From Actinomycetota bacterium (GTDB lineage Bacteria; Actinomycetota; Coriobacteriia; Anaerosomatales; Anaerosomataceae), in NCBI GenBank assembly GCA_004348925.1, contig RCMX01000006.1:412845-476844 (forward strand): a stretch of 64,000 bases of DNA, written 5' to 3'. Both the position numbers and the translations under genes were made by a program. This document shows, piece after piece, positions 37,344 to 47,007 of the stretch (the stretch's first letter is position 1; every line of letters begins with the position of its first letter). Below the pieces are notes generated by a model that had not been told where the DNA came from, did no database searches, and saw nothing but the letters and a program-made list of their open reading frames with translations.

Positions 37344-38186
37344 ATGAGACCCGAGCTGCTGTCGTTCACCCTGGGCGGCGCGGACATCACGCTGCGCGCG
37401 TACAGCACGCTCTACACGCTTGCATTCGCACTGGCGCCGCTCCTGGGTGCCTGGTACGCACGTCGCCGAGGACTTCCGTGGAAGCGTGCGCTCGCCGTGT
37501 ACGCCGGCGCGCTCGTGTGTGGCATCGTCGGTGCCCGGATCCTCGACCTGTTCATCGCGTCGCGCCTCTACGCGGAGGATCCGTCACGTATCTGGGCCTT
37601 CAGCTTCACGGGCTTCTCACTCTACGGCGGGCTGGTGCTGGCGACGTTCGCCGGAGTCGCACTAGCCCGGGTGGCGCGCACGTCTGCCTGGCAGCTTGCG
37701 GATGCCGCGGTGCCGGCTCTGGTGCTCGGGCAGGTGCTGATGCGCACGGGTTGCTTCCTCAACGGCTGCTGCTTCGGGAAGATGACCGAGCTACCCTGGG
37801 GAGTCGAGTTCCAGCCGGCAACCGCGGCCTGGAGCTACCAGCTCACCACGGGGGCGAGCGGGCTTCTCGGCACGCTGCTCGGGACGGTGAGGCCGGTACA
37901 CCCCACGCAGCTCTACGAGATGGGCGGCGCCGTCGTCTGCGGCGCGATCGCGCTCTGGCTCATTCGTAGGCACCCCGACGGTACGCGGGCGGGGGCGGGA
38001 GTGGGCTTCCTCGCGTATGCACTCGGGTTCACCCTCGTGCGGCTTGGGAATGGCTTCCTCCGGGCGCGGGTGAACACGATTACTGCGCCTGAGTGGTTCT
38101 ATCCGGTGCTCTACCTCACGCTCGCGGCAATCCTGGCCGGGTTGCTCGTGTGGCGAGCGCGTGCGGGGAAGCCGACGGAAGACTAG
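37344..38186 (+). CDS. lgt: Prolipoprotein diacylglyceryl transferase-like protein
   Basis: A 280-aa multi-pass membrane protein of the Lgt family, with FSFTGFSLYGGLVLATF, the RTGCFLNGCCFG segment (Lgt signature region) and RPVHPTQLYEM. It attaches diacylglycerol to the lipobox cysteine of prolipoproteins; this window alone encodes many lipoproteins. It is convergent with recQ, overlapping by 4 bases. It could be one of several Lgt copies. Confidence 0.85.
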   Translation: MRPELLSFTLGGADITLRAYSTLYTLAFALAPLLGAWYARRRGLPWKRALAVYAGALVCGIVGARILDLFIASRLYAEDPSRIWAFSFTGFSLYGGLVLATFAGVALARVARTSAWQLADAAVPALVLGQVLMRTGCFLNGCCFGKMTELPWGVEFQPATAAWSYQLTTGASGLLGTLLGTVRPVHPTQLYEMGGAVVCGAIALWLIRRHPDGTRAGAGVGFLAYALGFTLVRLGNGFLRARVNTITAPEWFYPVLYLTLAAILAGLLVWRARAGKPTED

Positions 38187-40000
38187 CTCCCCGCGATAGC
38201 TCGCAGAAAGACCTCACCGTACTGCTCCAGCTTCGCCTTCCCGACACCGCTCACCAGGAGAAACTCCTCGGGCGTCGTCGGTTGCCGCCGTGCCATGTCG
38301 GCAAGCGCGGCATCGGCGAACACCACGTACGCGGGCACCGAGCGCTCCTCGGCAAGCTCACGACGCAGCTCGCGGAGGCGCTCGAAGAGCTCGGCCTGCT
38401 CGTCGGTCTCAAGCGCAAGCGATCTCGCTCGCTTTGCGGACTTGGGCGGCTTCTCGGCTGTGGGGCGCGGAGCGGGCGGCCGGGCCAGGCGCACGTCTTC
38501 CTCGCCGCGCAACACGGCCGCGGCGGTCGCGTTGAGCTTGAGCGTGGAGTACTCGGCTACGTCGACGCGCAGGTAGCCGCGGTGGATGAGCTGCCGGAAG
38601 ATCGACGTCCACTCGTCTTTGGAGTACTCGCCGCCGATGCCGTAGACGCTAAGCGCGTCGTGACCGTTCTCCAGGATCCGTTGCCCCTCCGAGCCCCGCA
38701 GCACGTCCACCACGTAGCCCATGCCGAACCGCTCGCTCAGCCGATACACAGCCGAGAGGGCCTTCTGCGCATCGATGGTTGCATCGTATGTCTCGGGCGG
38801 ATCCGAGCACACGTCGCAGTTCCCGCAGTCCTCGGTCAGCTCCTCGCCGAAGTAGCCGAGAAGCGCCCGGCGGCGACACGAGAGCGCCTCGGCGAACGCG
38901 ATCATCGAGTTGAGCTTGTGCGTTTCGATGCGACGCTGCTCCTCGTTGGCGACGGCGTCGATGAAGCCCTTCGACGTCATCACATCCTGCATGCTCCAGA
39001 GCATGAGCGCCTCGGCGGGCAGACCGTCTCGGCCGGCGCGACCGGTCTCCTGGTAGTATCCCTCGATCGACTTCGGCATGTCGTAGTGCACGACGAAGCG
39101 CACATCCGGCTTGTCGATGCCCATGCCGAAGGCCACGGTGGCGACGACCACATCGAGCCTATCGCCCATGAACGCCTCCTGCACGCGCGCACGAGCGACC
39201 GCATTCATGCCCGCATGATACGCGCCGGCACGCACGCCGACGTCGCGAAGCTTCTCGGCGACCTCCTCAACCCGACGTCGGGAGAGCGCGTACACGATTC
39301 CGGACTCACCGTCGTGCTGCTTGAGGAAATCCAGCAGCTGGGCAGCGGGCTTGATCTTGTACGCGGCGGCGTAACGGATGTTGGGGCGATCGAAGCCCGT
39401 GACGAAGGTGCGGGCCTCGGGCAGGTTGAGCTGCCGAAGCACGTCGGTGCGCGTCTGCTCGTCGGCCGTGGCAGTAAGCGCAACGACAGGCACATGCGGG
39501 AAGCGCGTGCGAAGACACCCGAGCTGCACGTATTCGGGGCGGAAGTCGTGACCCCACTGTGACACACAGTGGGCCTCATCGATGGCGAATAGCGCGAGCT
39601 CGATTCGCGTGAGCTGCTGCAAGAAGCCGTCCGTCACGAGCCGCTCGGGAGAGACGTAGAGCAGATCGAGCTCCCCGGCCCGCAGGCGCGAGAGCACTTC
39701 CGAGGACTGCTCGGCGGCCTGCGACGAATTGAGCACCGCGGCGGCCACGCCGTTCGCGCAGAGCGCGTCGACCTGGTCTTTCATGAGCGAGATGAGCGGA
39801 GAGACCACGATCGCGGTGCCTGCACGATGCAGCGCCGGGATCTGAAAGCAGAGCGACTTGCCGCCTCCGGTGGGCATGAGCACGAACGCGTCGTGCCCGG
39901 CGATGATTGCGTCGATGATCTCGGCCTGATGTGGCCGGAACTCGGCGTAGCCGAAGACATCGGCGAGCGTGGCGGATGTGCTTGTGGTGCGAACAGGCAT
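38183..40000 (-). CDS. recQ: ATP-dependent DNA helicase RecQ
   Basis: A 605-aa RecQ-family helicase. Motifs: FRPHQAEIIDAI, Walker A MPTGGGKSLCFQIPAL, IDEAHCVSQWGHDFRP, and the arginine finger QETGRAGRDG. The RQC zinc site (CRRRALLGYFGE, CGNCDVC) and a C-terminal HRDC domain (about 520-600) are both present. The start at 40000 (MPVRTTSTSATL) has GGGAG upstream. It unwinds DNA in recombination and repair. Confidence 0.94.
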   Translation of the reverse strand: MPVRTTSTSATLADVFGYAEFRPHQAEIIDAIIAGHDAFVLMPTGGGKSLCFQIPALHRAGTAIVVSPLISLMKDQVDALCANGVAAAVLNSSQAAEQSSEVLSRLRAGELDLLYVSPERLVTDGFLQQLTRIELALFAIDEAHCVSQWGHDFRPEYVQLGCLRTRFPHVPVVALTATADEQTRTDVLRQLNLPEARTFVTGFDRPNIRYAAAYKIKPAAQLLDFLKQHDGESGIVYALSRRRVEEVAEKLRDVGVRAGAYHAGMNAVARARVQEAFMGDRLDVVVATVAFGMGIDKPDVRFVVHYDMPKSIEGYYQETGRAGRDGLPAEALMLWSMQDVMTSKGFIDAVANEEQRRIETHKLNSMIAFAEALSCRRRALLGYFGEELTEDCGNCDVCSDPPETYDATIDAQKALSAVYRLSERFGMGYVVDVLRGSEGQRILENGHDALSVYGIGGEYSKDEWTSIFRQLIHRGYLRVDVAEYSTLKLNATAAAVLRGEEDVRLARPPAPRPTAEKPPKSAKRARSLALETDEQAELFERLRELRRELAEERSVPAYVVFADAALADMARRQPTTPEEFLLVSGVGKAKLEQYGEVFLRAIAGS

Positions 40001-40133
40001 GGGCTCCCTATCGAACGGCGTGACGGCAACGGTACCACACGCCCGTGACATGAGAGCGGGTGTCCCGGCGGTCATCGGGAACATACAGGGTGGCGGTCGG
40101 TTTCGACGCGCCGGGGCGAGATCGGAGGACACG

Positions 40134-41366
40134 ATGCTGCGACACAAGACTGCTATCGTGATCGCACTCGCAGGGACGCTGGTGCTGCTCTTGATCGGCT
40201 GCAAGCCGAACAGCACGCCCGTCGTCGTCACGCCGCAGCCGACGACCACCGTCGAGCCGACGGCGCCCGCCGTGCCGCAGCCGACTCCACTCGGCGACAT
40301 GAGTATCGGCTTCGAGATGGTGACGGACGGGCTATCACAGCCGCTATTCGTCACCGGCGCAGCCGATGGCTCCGGGCGGCTCTTCGTCGTCGAAAAGCCA
40401 GGCCTCGTGTGGATCATCCGGGACGGCGTCCGCTCGACGCAGCCCTTCCTCGACATCAGCCGCAGTGTGAGCACGAACAGCGAGCGCGGGCTGCTCGGCC
40501 TGGTGTTCTCACAATCGTTTGCCGAGGACAAGCTCTTCTACATCAACTACACCGATGCGAGCGGCGCAACGACCGTCTCGCGGCTCAAAGCCACGGGCGA
40601 TAGCGCGGACGCGGCATCCGAGCAAGTGCTGCTCAAGATCAAGCAGCCGTACGCCAACCACAACGGCGGCATGATCGCCTTCGGATCCGACGGCTACCTC
40701 TACGTCGGCATGGGCGACGGCGGCTCCGGCGGCGACCCTCAGGGTAGCGGGCAGAACCTCGGCGTTCTTCTCGGCAAGATGCTTCGCATCGACGTTGCGC
40801 GCGAGAATTCGGCCGCACGCGACACCGAGTACGGGATTCCGCCCGACAACCCCTTCGCGAACAAGCCCGGGGCATCCCGTGAGATCTGGGCATACGGGTT
40901 GCGCAACCCATGGCGGTTCTCATTCGACCGTGCGACCGGCGACCTGTGGATCGGCGATGTGGGACAGAACGCCTGGGAGGAAATCGACTTCCAACCGGCC
41001 GACTCCGTCGGTGGCGAGAACTACGGCTGGAACGCGTACGAGGGAACCCACGTGTACCCGCCGAGCACGAAGGCACGGCCGGGTGAGTTCACGAAGCCGG
41101 TCGTCGAGTACGACCACGGGGCAGGCGAATCGGTGACGGGCGGCTACGTCTACCGGGGCACTGCCGAGCCAACGCTGTGGGGCACATACTTCTACGGAGA
41201 CTATGTGAGCGGCCGCGTGTGGGGCCTTCAACGCACCGCCCGGGGCTTCGAGACGCGCGAGCTGGCGGACACCGCGTACAACATCGTGAGCTTCGGCGAA
41301 GATGACGCCGGTGAGCTGTATCTGGTCGATTTCGGAGGCGCGATCTACCGGATGGTGGCGAAGTAA
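40134..41366 (+). CDS. PQQ-type sugar dehydrogenase (glucose/sorbosone dehydrogenase family) lipoprotein
   Basis: A 410-aa lipoprotein. The signal peptide ends LLLIGC (Cys23), then a Pro/Thr linker and a six-bladed beta-propeller of the GSDH family (about 57-405): RLFVVEKPGLVWII, ERGLLGLVFS, NHNGGMIAFGSDGYLYVGMG, YGLRNPWRFSFD, DVGQNAWEEI. Soluble PQQ-dependent glucose or aldose dehydrogenases share this fold, but many members have no shown activity. GGAGGAC precedes the ATG. Confidence 0.85.
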   Translation: MLRHKTAIVIALAGTLVLLLIGCKPNSTPVVVTPQPTTTVEPTAPAVPQPTPLGDMSIGFEMVTDGLSQPLFVTGAADGSGRLFVVEKPGLVWIIRDGVRSTQPFLDISRSVSTNSERGLLGLVFSQSFAEDKLFYINYTDASGATTVSRLKATGDSADAASEQVLLKIKQPYANHNGGMIAFGSDGYLYVGMGDGGSGGDPQGSGQNLGVLLGKMLRIDVARENSAARDTEYGIPPDNPFANKPGASREIWAYGLRNPWRFSFDRATGDLWIGDVGQNAWEEIDFQPADSVGGENYGWNAYEGTHVYPPSTKARPGEFTKPVVEYDHGAGESVTGGYVYRGTAEPTLWGTYFYGDYVSGRVWGLQRTARGFETRELADTAYNIVSFGEDDAGELYLVDFGGAIYRMVAK

Positions 41367-41382
41367 CGAGCAGTCATCCGGC

Positions 41383-42453
41383 TCACTCGGCTCCCGCGAA
41401 GACCTTCCGCACGTACGGCGACGTGAAGAGCCTGAGTGTGGCCGAGTAGTCGGGCACGAACCTGAGGGTGTCGCCGACGCGCGGCGGAGCGGTCATCGCG
41501 TCGACGTCCAGCACGAGGTGGTCGCTCGACGCGCCGAGCACCTCGACGCCGGCGTCGAGCGGACGCAGCCCCTCGGGTGGCGCGTCCTGACGGCCGATCG
41601 CGCAGATCGCACGCAGACGCTCGCCGCGATCCTCAAACTCCGGTCGTCCCCCGAAGGCGTCCTGCGCGCTCGTCCCGATCGGCTTGCTCGGCTTGCGCAT
41701 GACCTCGATCACCGGCACTTCCGCGACGAACGCGTCGGTGTGCAGGTCGAGAATCCGCTCGCGGGTCACCGTGCTCACCCCGAGCAGGATGCTCTCTCCC
41801 ACGCGAAGGCTGTCGATGCGGTCGGGGAGCAGGCCGCCGACAAGCGCGTCGAGCGAGCTCGACATGCCGCCGCTGATGAGCAGACGGCGGCCGAGGTGCT
41901 CTTCTGCAGACCGTGTAAGCGCAACCAGCTGCGCCAGGTTCCGCTCATCGGGAACGATCGCACCGTAGCACGTGAGGCTCATTCCGATGCCGAGCAGATC
42001 GACGTTGGCGAGCGCGCCCACGCGATCGACGAACGCCGGCAGCCCGGCGGGCATCATGCCTTCGCGAAGATCGCCCAGGTCCACCATCGCGACGATCGCG
42101 TGCCGCTTCCCGAGCGCACCGGCCGCAGCGTCAAGCGCGAGCACCGTTTCCAGCTCGCTCTCAAGCGACACGTCGGCGTACCGCACGGTCTCCTCGGCAA
42201 GCGCAGGAACCGGCGAGCGGATGAGCCACGTCGGAGCGTTTATGCCGGCCGCACGCAGTCCCGCAAGGTTCTCCAGCCGAGAATCGCCGAGCGCGCTGAC
42301 GCCGCCGGCGAGCATCGCGCGCGCCACCTCGGGCGAACCGCACGTGACTTTGGTGATGCCGACGACCTGGCGACCGCCAAGCGCGTCAACGACGCGACGG
42401 GCGTTCTCGGTGATCTTGGCCAGGTCGACGGTGATGGTGGCCTTCGTGAGCAT
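41383..42453 (-). CDS. orr: Ornithine racemase
   Basis: A 356-aa alanine racemase-like, PLP-dependent protein. The PLP lysine is Lys35 in GITKVTCGS, and a TIM-barrel follows with GDSRLEN, MVDLGDLREG and LISGGMSSSLDAL. This pattern fits the YhfX/ornithine racemase branch, not the alanine racemase branch. It converts L-ornithine to D-ornithine, the substrate of D-ornithine 4,5-aminomutase. TGGAGGATGA precedes the ATG. The mutase and later enzymes are encoded further on in the same orientation. Confidence 0.85.
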   Translation of the reverse strand: MLTKATITVDLAKITENARRVVDALGGRQVVGITKVTCGSPEVARAMLAGGVSALGDSRLENLAGLRAAGINAPTWLIRSPVPALAEETVRYADVSLESELETVLALDAAAGALGKRHAIVAMVDLGDLREGMMPAGLPAFVDRVGALANVDLLGIGMSLTCYGAIVPDERNLAQLVALTRSAEEHLGRRLLISGGMSSSLDALVGGLLPDRIDSLRVGESILLGVSTVTRERILDLHTDAFVAEVPVIEVMRKPSKPIGTSAQDAFGGRPEFEDRGERLRAICAIGRQDAPPEGLRPLDAGVEVLGASSDHLVLDVDAMTAPPRVGDTLRFVPDYSATLRLFTSPYVRKVFAGAE

Positions 42454-42672
42454 TCATCCTCCAGCCGACTCTGCGAAGTGTGTGACGGGACTCGCATCAG
42501 CCTCCACTGTAACGAACCACGCTGTCGAGCGCGACAGGGCATGCCCCCATGCTCACCTACCGTCCTGCGCGGAAGGCCAGGCGCCTACGCGGTTACGCTC
42601 TACTTGAATGGAGCGCCATAGAAGCCTAGTGTTCAAGTATGCGCGGAAGGCGCTCATCGAAGCGAGGAAACA

Positions 42673-45363
42673 ATGGGAACCGCCCGACCGGCACAAGGGC
42701 GAGTCACCAGCAACGCCGACGACGTGTCGGCGCTGAGTGAGAACGAACGCGTTCTGAGTGCTCTCTTCGAACACAGCAACGTCGGAATGTCCATCACCTC
42801 GCCCGACAAGGGATGGATTCGCGTCAATCGTAGCCTCGAGCGGATGCTCGGCTATACGGAAGACGAGTTGCGCTCAAGAACGTGGACCGAGCTCACCCAT
42901 CCCGACGACGTGGATGCCGACAACGCGCAGTTCGCCAGGATGCTGTCGGGGGAGATCGACGGCTACGGCCTGGACCAGCGCTTCATCCGCAAAGACGGCA
43001 GCGTCCTCAACACGTTGCTTTCCGTAACGTGCCTCCGTACGCCCGGAGGCGATATCGAGTTCACAATCGCCCACCTCGCTGACACCGAAGAACGGGTCAA
43101 GGCCGAAAGAGAACGCGATCAGCTGCTCCATTCTCAGCGCGAGCGCATCAAGGAACTCCGCACGATGCACGGCGTTGCCGAGGTAATCTCCAACGCCGAC
43201 GATGTACCGGCAGTGGCTGCACTGGTGGTCGAGTTGCTGCCCGACGGAATGCAGTACCCCGAGATCACAGGGGCCCGGATCAGCCTCGAGGGAGCCACAG
43301 CGACCACCCCGCTTTTCGCTGAGACACCGTGGATGCTCTCGGCCGGGTGCCCGGGAATCGATGAGAGCTGTCAGATCCAGGTATGTTACACGGAGCCGCG
43401 GCCCGACGCGGACGAGGGACCGTTCCTCGCCGAGGAGCGAACGCTCGTCGAATGGGTCGCGACAGCGCTTACTGAAGGTGTGCGTCGCATCCGCGGGGCG
43501 CAGGCCGTCCTTGAGCAAGAAGTGGAGTTTCGCGGCACGTTTGAGCAAGCGGCGGTCGGCATCGCCCACGTCTCCACCGAGGGCCGCTTCCTGAGGGTCA
43601 ACGGGCGGCTCGCGGCAATGCTCGGCTACACGCCCGAGGAGCTGATGGCGCTCGATTTCCAGACCATCACGCATCCGGATGACCTTGGGGCTGACCTGGA
43701 GCTTGTGGACAAGGTCCTGTCCGGAGAGATCGAGCACTACTCCCTTGAAAAGCGCTACCTCCGTAAGGACGGATCGATTCTCTGGATCAATCTAACCGTC
43801 GGTCTGGTCCGCGAAGACAGCACGCCCCGGTTCTTCGTGTCCGTGATCGAAGACATCTCGGAACGCAAGTCCACGCAGCAGGCGTTCGAGGAGAAGACGG
43901 AGGCGCTGGAGCAGTTCTTCAATGTCACGCTGGACTTGCTCTGTGTCGCCGATGCAAGCGGGCATTTCCTGCAGCTGAACGCGGCGTGGGAGGCCCAGCT
44001 CGGCTATACGCGTGATGAGCTGATGGCGGGCCGTTTCTTCGACTTCATCCACCCCGATGACATCGAGGCGACCGCTGGAGCCGTGGCGACACTCGTTGGC
44101 CAGCAGCCCGTCATGAGTTTCACGAACAGGTACCGTTGCAGGGACGGCTCGTACCGATGGCTGGATTGGCGCTCCGCTCCCGTTGGAGAACTCATCTACG
44201 CCGTTGCGCGCGACGTCACCGAGGAACGCGAGGCGCAAGAACAGCTCCGGCAGACCACCGCATACCTCGAGAGTCTCATCAGCTATGCGAACGCGCCGAT
44301 CATCGTCTGGGGACCCGACGGGAAGGTGACCCGCTTCAATCACGCGTTCGAGCGACTCACCAACATGAAGGCGTCACGCGTGATCGGGAAGGACCTGTCG
44401 GGTCTCTTTCCCGAGGAAACGCGCGAAGCGTCCCTTCAGCAGATTGCACGAGCTGCAGCAGGTGAAAGCTGGGAGTCTGTGGAGATTCCCATACTCCGAA
44501 CCGACGGGACGACTCGGCTCGCATTGTGGAACTCGGCGAACATCTATGCGGCGGACGGCGAGACACTGATGGCCGTCATCGCACAGGGCCAGGACATCAC
44601 CGCGCGAAAGGCCGCCGAGGACGCCCTCCGCGAGCTGACAAGGTCGCTTGAAGATCACATCAAGCTGCGCACGCGGGCACTGTCTGCATCCAATGCGGAG
44701 CTGGAGGCATTCGCGTATTCGGTCTCTCATGACCTGCGGGCACCGCTTCGATCCATCGACGGCTTCAGCCGGGCACTGGAGGAGGACTTCGGCGACAAGC
44801 TCGATCCGCAGGCTCTCGATTACCTGAACCGGCTCCGCGCCGCAAGCCAGAGGATGGCGGCGCTCATCGACGACCTGCTACAGCTCTCGCGCCTCACCAG
44901 AAACGAAATGAACTCCCAGAAGATTGATATATCGGCGCTTTCCGAGGAAATCCTGGATCAACTAGCGCAATCGGAACCGGCGCGACACGTTTCGGTCGAG
45001 ATTGCCCCGGGGCTGCACGCTACAGGAGATCCAACGCTTGTGACGGTTGCTCTTCAGAACCTTCTTGGGAACGCATGGAAGTTCACTCAGAACGTCGAAG
45101 ATCCGCGCATCTCCGTCTCGGGCAACATCACAGCAGAAGGACAGATCGAGATATCGGTGACGGACAACGGCGCAGGTTTCGACATGGCGTACGTCGACAA
45201 GCTCTTCCGGCCCTTCCAACGCCTTCATCGCGCCACAGAGTATCCGGGCACCGGCATCGGACTCGCGAACGTACAACGTGTCGCCCACCGGCACGGAGGG
45301 CGCGTTTGGGCGGTCGGTGAACCAGGCAAGGGCTCAACGTTCTCGATGTCGCTTCCAAGCTGA
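42673..45363 (+). CDS. Multi-PAS sensor histidine kinase
   Basis: An 896-aa soluble kinase. PAS1 (about 28-145), a region of 165-275 with LHGVAEVI-like sequence and four cysteines, PAS2 (285-405), PAS3 (410-530), PAS4 (535-660), HisKA with His686 in SVSHDLRAPLRSIDGF, and a HATPase domain ending with GTGIGLANVQRVAHRHGG. No membrane helices are seen, so the signal is internal. It is followed by a single-domain response regulator and a REC-kinase hybrid, forming one signalling cluster. Confidence 0.88.
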   Translation: MGTARPAQGRVTSNADDVSALSENERVLSALFEHSNVGMSITSPDKGWIRVNRSLERMLGYTEDELRSRTWTELTHPDDVDADNAQFARMLSGEIDGYGLDQRFIRKDGSVLNTLLSVTCLRTPGGDIEFTIAHLADTEERVKAERERDQLLHSQRERIKELRTMHGVAEVISNADDVPAVAALVVELLPDGMQYPEITGARISLEGATATTPLFAETPWMLSAGCPGIDESCQIQVCYTEPRPDADEGPFLAEERTLVEWVATALTEGVRRIRGAQAVLEQEVEFRGTFEQAAVGIAHVSTEGRFLRVNGRLAAMLGYTPEELMALDFQTITHPDDLGADLELVDKVLSGEIEHYSLEKRYLRKDGSILWINLTVGLVREDSTPRFFVSVIEDISERKSTQQAFEEKTEALEQFFNVTLDLLCVADASGHFLQLNAAWEAQLGYTRDELMAGRFFDFIHPDDIEATAGAVATLVGQQPVMSFTNRYRCRDGSYRWLDWRSAPVGELIYAVARDVTEEREAQEQLRQTTAYLESLISYANAPIIVWGPDGKVTRFNHAFERLTNMKASRVIGKDLSGLFPEETREASLQQIARAAAGESWESVEIPILRTDGTTRLALWNSANIYAADGETLMAVIAQGQDITARKAAEDALRELTRSLEDHIKLRTRALSASNAELEAFAYSVSHDLRAPLRSIDGFSRALEEDFGDKLDPQALDYLNRLRAASQRMAALIDDLLQLSRLTRNEMNSQKIDISALSEEILDQLAQSEPARHVSVEIAPGLHATGDPTLVTVALQNLLGNAWKFTQNVEDPRISVSGNITAEGQIEISVTDNGAGFDMAYVDKLFRPFQRLHRATEYPGTGIGLANVQRVAHRHGGRVWAVGEPGKGSTFSMSLPS

Positions 45364-45398
45364 AGGACCTGCTAGAAGACGTGAAAGGTGGCTTTCGA

Positions 45399-45833
45399 AT
45401 GAACGGCACAATGGCACCGATCCTGCTCGTGGAGGACAATCCCGATGATGAGCTCCTGACCCTGCGGGCACTCAAGAAGGCTAACGTCTTGAACGACGTT
45501 ATCGTCGCCCACGACGGACAGGAGGCCTTGGACTACTTGCTTGGGCCCGAGGACAATCGGGTGCCGCACATCGTCTTGCTGGACCTCAAGCTCCCTAAGG
45601 TCGATGGGCTTGAAGTGCTCACAAGAATCCGCGCGAGTAACAGAACGCGTTTGCTGCCGGTCATCATCCTCACGTCATCGAAAGAAGAGAGCGACCTGTT
45701 GGCCGGCTACTCCAAAGGTGCGAACAGCTACATTCGCAAACCTGTCGACTTCGACCAGTTTGTGGTTGCAGTGCAGACCCTCGGACTCTACTGGCTCCTA
45801 CTCAACGAGGATCCCCCGCGAATGGAACCATGA
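45399..45833 (+). CDS. Single-domain response regulator (Rcp1-like)
   Basis: A 144-aa receiver domain with the acidic pair in VEDNPDD, phospho-acceptor Asp62 in VLLDLKLPKVDG, and the Lys in YIRKPVDFDQF. There is no output domain, as in Rcp1-type shuttles paired with PAS or phytochrome kinases. The ATG at 45399 has AAAGGTGG upstream; GTG 45381 is possible. It likely takes phosphate from the kinase before it and may pass it on. Confidence 0.9.
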   Translation: MNGTMAPILLVEDNPDDELLTLRALKKANVLNDVIVAHDGQEALDYLLGPEDNRVPHIVLLDLKLPKVDGLEVLTRIRASNRTRLLPVIILTSSKEESDLLAGYSKGANSYIRKPVDFDQFVVAVQTLGLYWLLLNEDPPRMEP

Positions 45834-46954
45834 TGAGTCTGCGCATACTGCACATCGAAGACAACGAAGACGATCTTCTGCTGACAGCACGACACCTCGC
45901 GAATTCCGGTCTGGCCGTCGAGATCGACCGAGCAGAGACGCTTGACGGTATCCGCGTCGCTCTGACGCGCGGCTCGTACGATGTGGTGCTCGCCGACTTC
46001 GAGCTGGGAGGATTCAACGGCATCGACGCCCTCGCGATCGTGCGAGAGGCGGATGCGTACCTGCCATTCATCCTCGTCTCAGGCGAGGTTGGCGAGCCTG
46101 TAGCCGTCGCCCTGATGCGGGCCGGCGCACAGGACTTCGTGATGAAGGACTCGCTCGCCCGCCTTGCGCCGGTCATCGAACGGGAAGTCCGCGAAGCCGA
46201 GGTGCGCCGCGAGAGGGACCAGGCCGAACATGCGAACATCATCAAGAGCGAGTTCCTTGCCTCGATGAGCCACGAGCTGCGAACGCCGCTCAACTCGATC
46301 ATCGGATTCAGCAGCATCCTATCGAGCGGCCTCGCAGGAGAACTCAACGAGGAGCAGGCGAAGCAGATCGCAATGGTGCATGAAGCCGGCGAGCATCTGC
46401 TTGCGCTTGTGAACGACATCCTGGACATCTCGAAGATAGAAGCCGACAAGTTCGAGTTGACCGCCGATGAGTTCTTGCTCCTCGATGCAGTGAGTGCGGC
46501 GCGAGAACTCACCGCCTCGCTCTGGCGTGACAAGGGGCTCACGTTCGAAATCATCGACGAATGCCCCGGGTGCGCCGTTGTAACCGACCGTCGTGCGCTC
46601 GACCAGATTCTTCGCAACCTCGTCGGCAACGCGGTGAAATTCACAGAGACGGGCGGCATCACCATCCGGACACGCACAGCGCAACACGCTCGCGTGTCGA
46701 TCGACGTCATCGATACCGGGATAGGAATCGCGACTCAGGAGCTGGCGCTCGTCTTCGATGAATTCCACCAGACCCGGAAGGCGCGAAACTACGCGCACGG
46801 TACCGGGCTTGGCCTCGCGATCTCACGCAAGCTCGCGGGCGCGCTGGGCGGCGAGATCCGGGTCAGCAGCGCCGAGGGTGTCGGCACGACGTTCACCCTC
46901 ACGATCCCGTGCGCGCTCGACACAGTCACCGGGGAATGCGTCGGGACCGAGTAG
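45830..46954 (+). CDS. Receiver-histidine kinase hybrid
   Basis: A 374-aa protein: N-terminal receiver (Asp56 in VVLADFELGGFNG; variant residues around the phospho-site), then HisKA with His148 in SMSHELRTPLNSI, and a HATPase domain with VIDTGIGIATQEL and GTGLGLAISRKL. The start overlaps the response regulator stop. The N-terminal receiver would control the attached kinase, so the three genes may form a relay. Confidence 0.88.
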   Translation: MMSLRILHIEDNEDDLLLTARHLANSGLAVEIDRAETLDGIRVALTRGSYDVVLADFELGGFNGIDALAIVREADAYLPFILVSGEVGEPVAVALMRAGAQDFVMKDSLARLAPVIEREVREAEVRRERDQAEHANIIKSEFLASMSHELRTPLNSIIGFSSILSSGLAGELNEEQAKQIAMVHEAGEHLLALVNDILDISKIEADKFELTADEFLLLDAVSAARELTASLWRDKGLTFEIIDECPGCAVVTDRRALDQILRNLVGNAVKFTETGGITIRTRTAQHARVSIDVIDTGIGIATQELALVFDEFHQTRKARNYAHGTGLGLAISRKLAGALGGEIRVSSAEGVGTTFTLTIPCALDTVTGECVGTE

Positions 46955-47007
46955 GCTTTCGGCGGCTTCGCTCGGCGGTACCCCGCTGCATGGAGCGACC
47001 TGCCGTG

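Noticed and set aside
42602..42638. ACTTGAA/TTCAAGT inverted pair before the multi-PAS kinase
   Set aside because: Seven-base arms separated by 23 bases are weak evidence, with no linked DNA-binding regulator.
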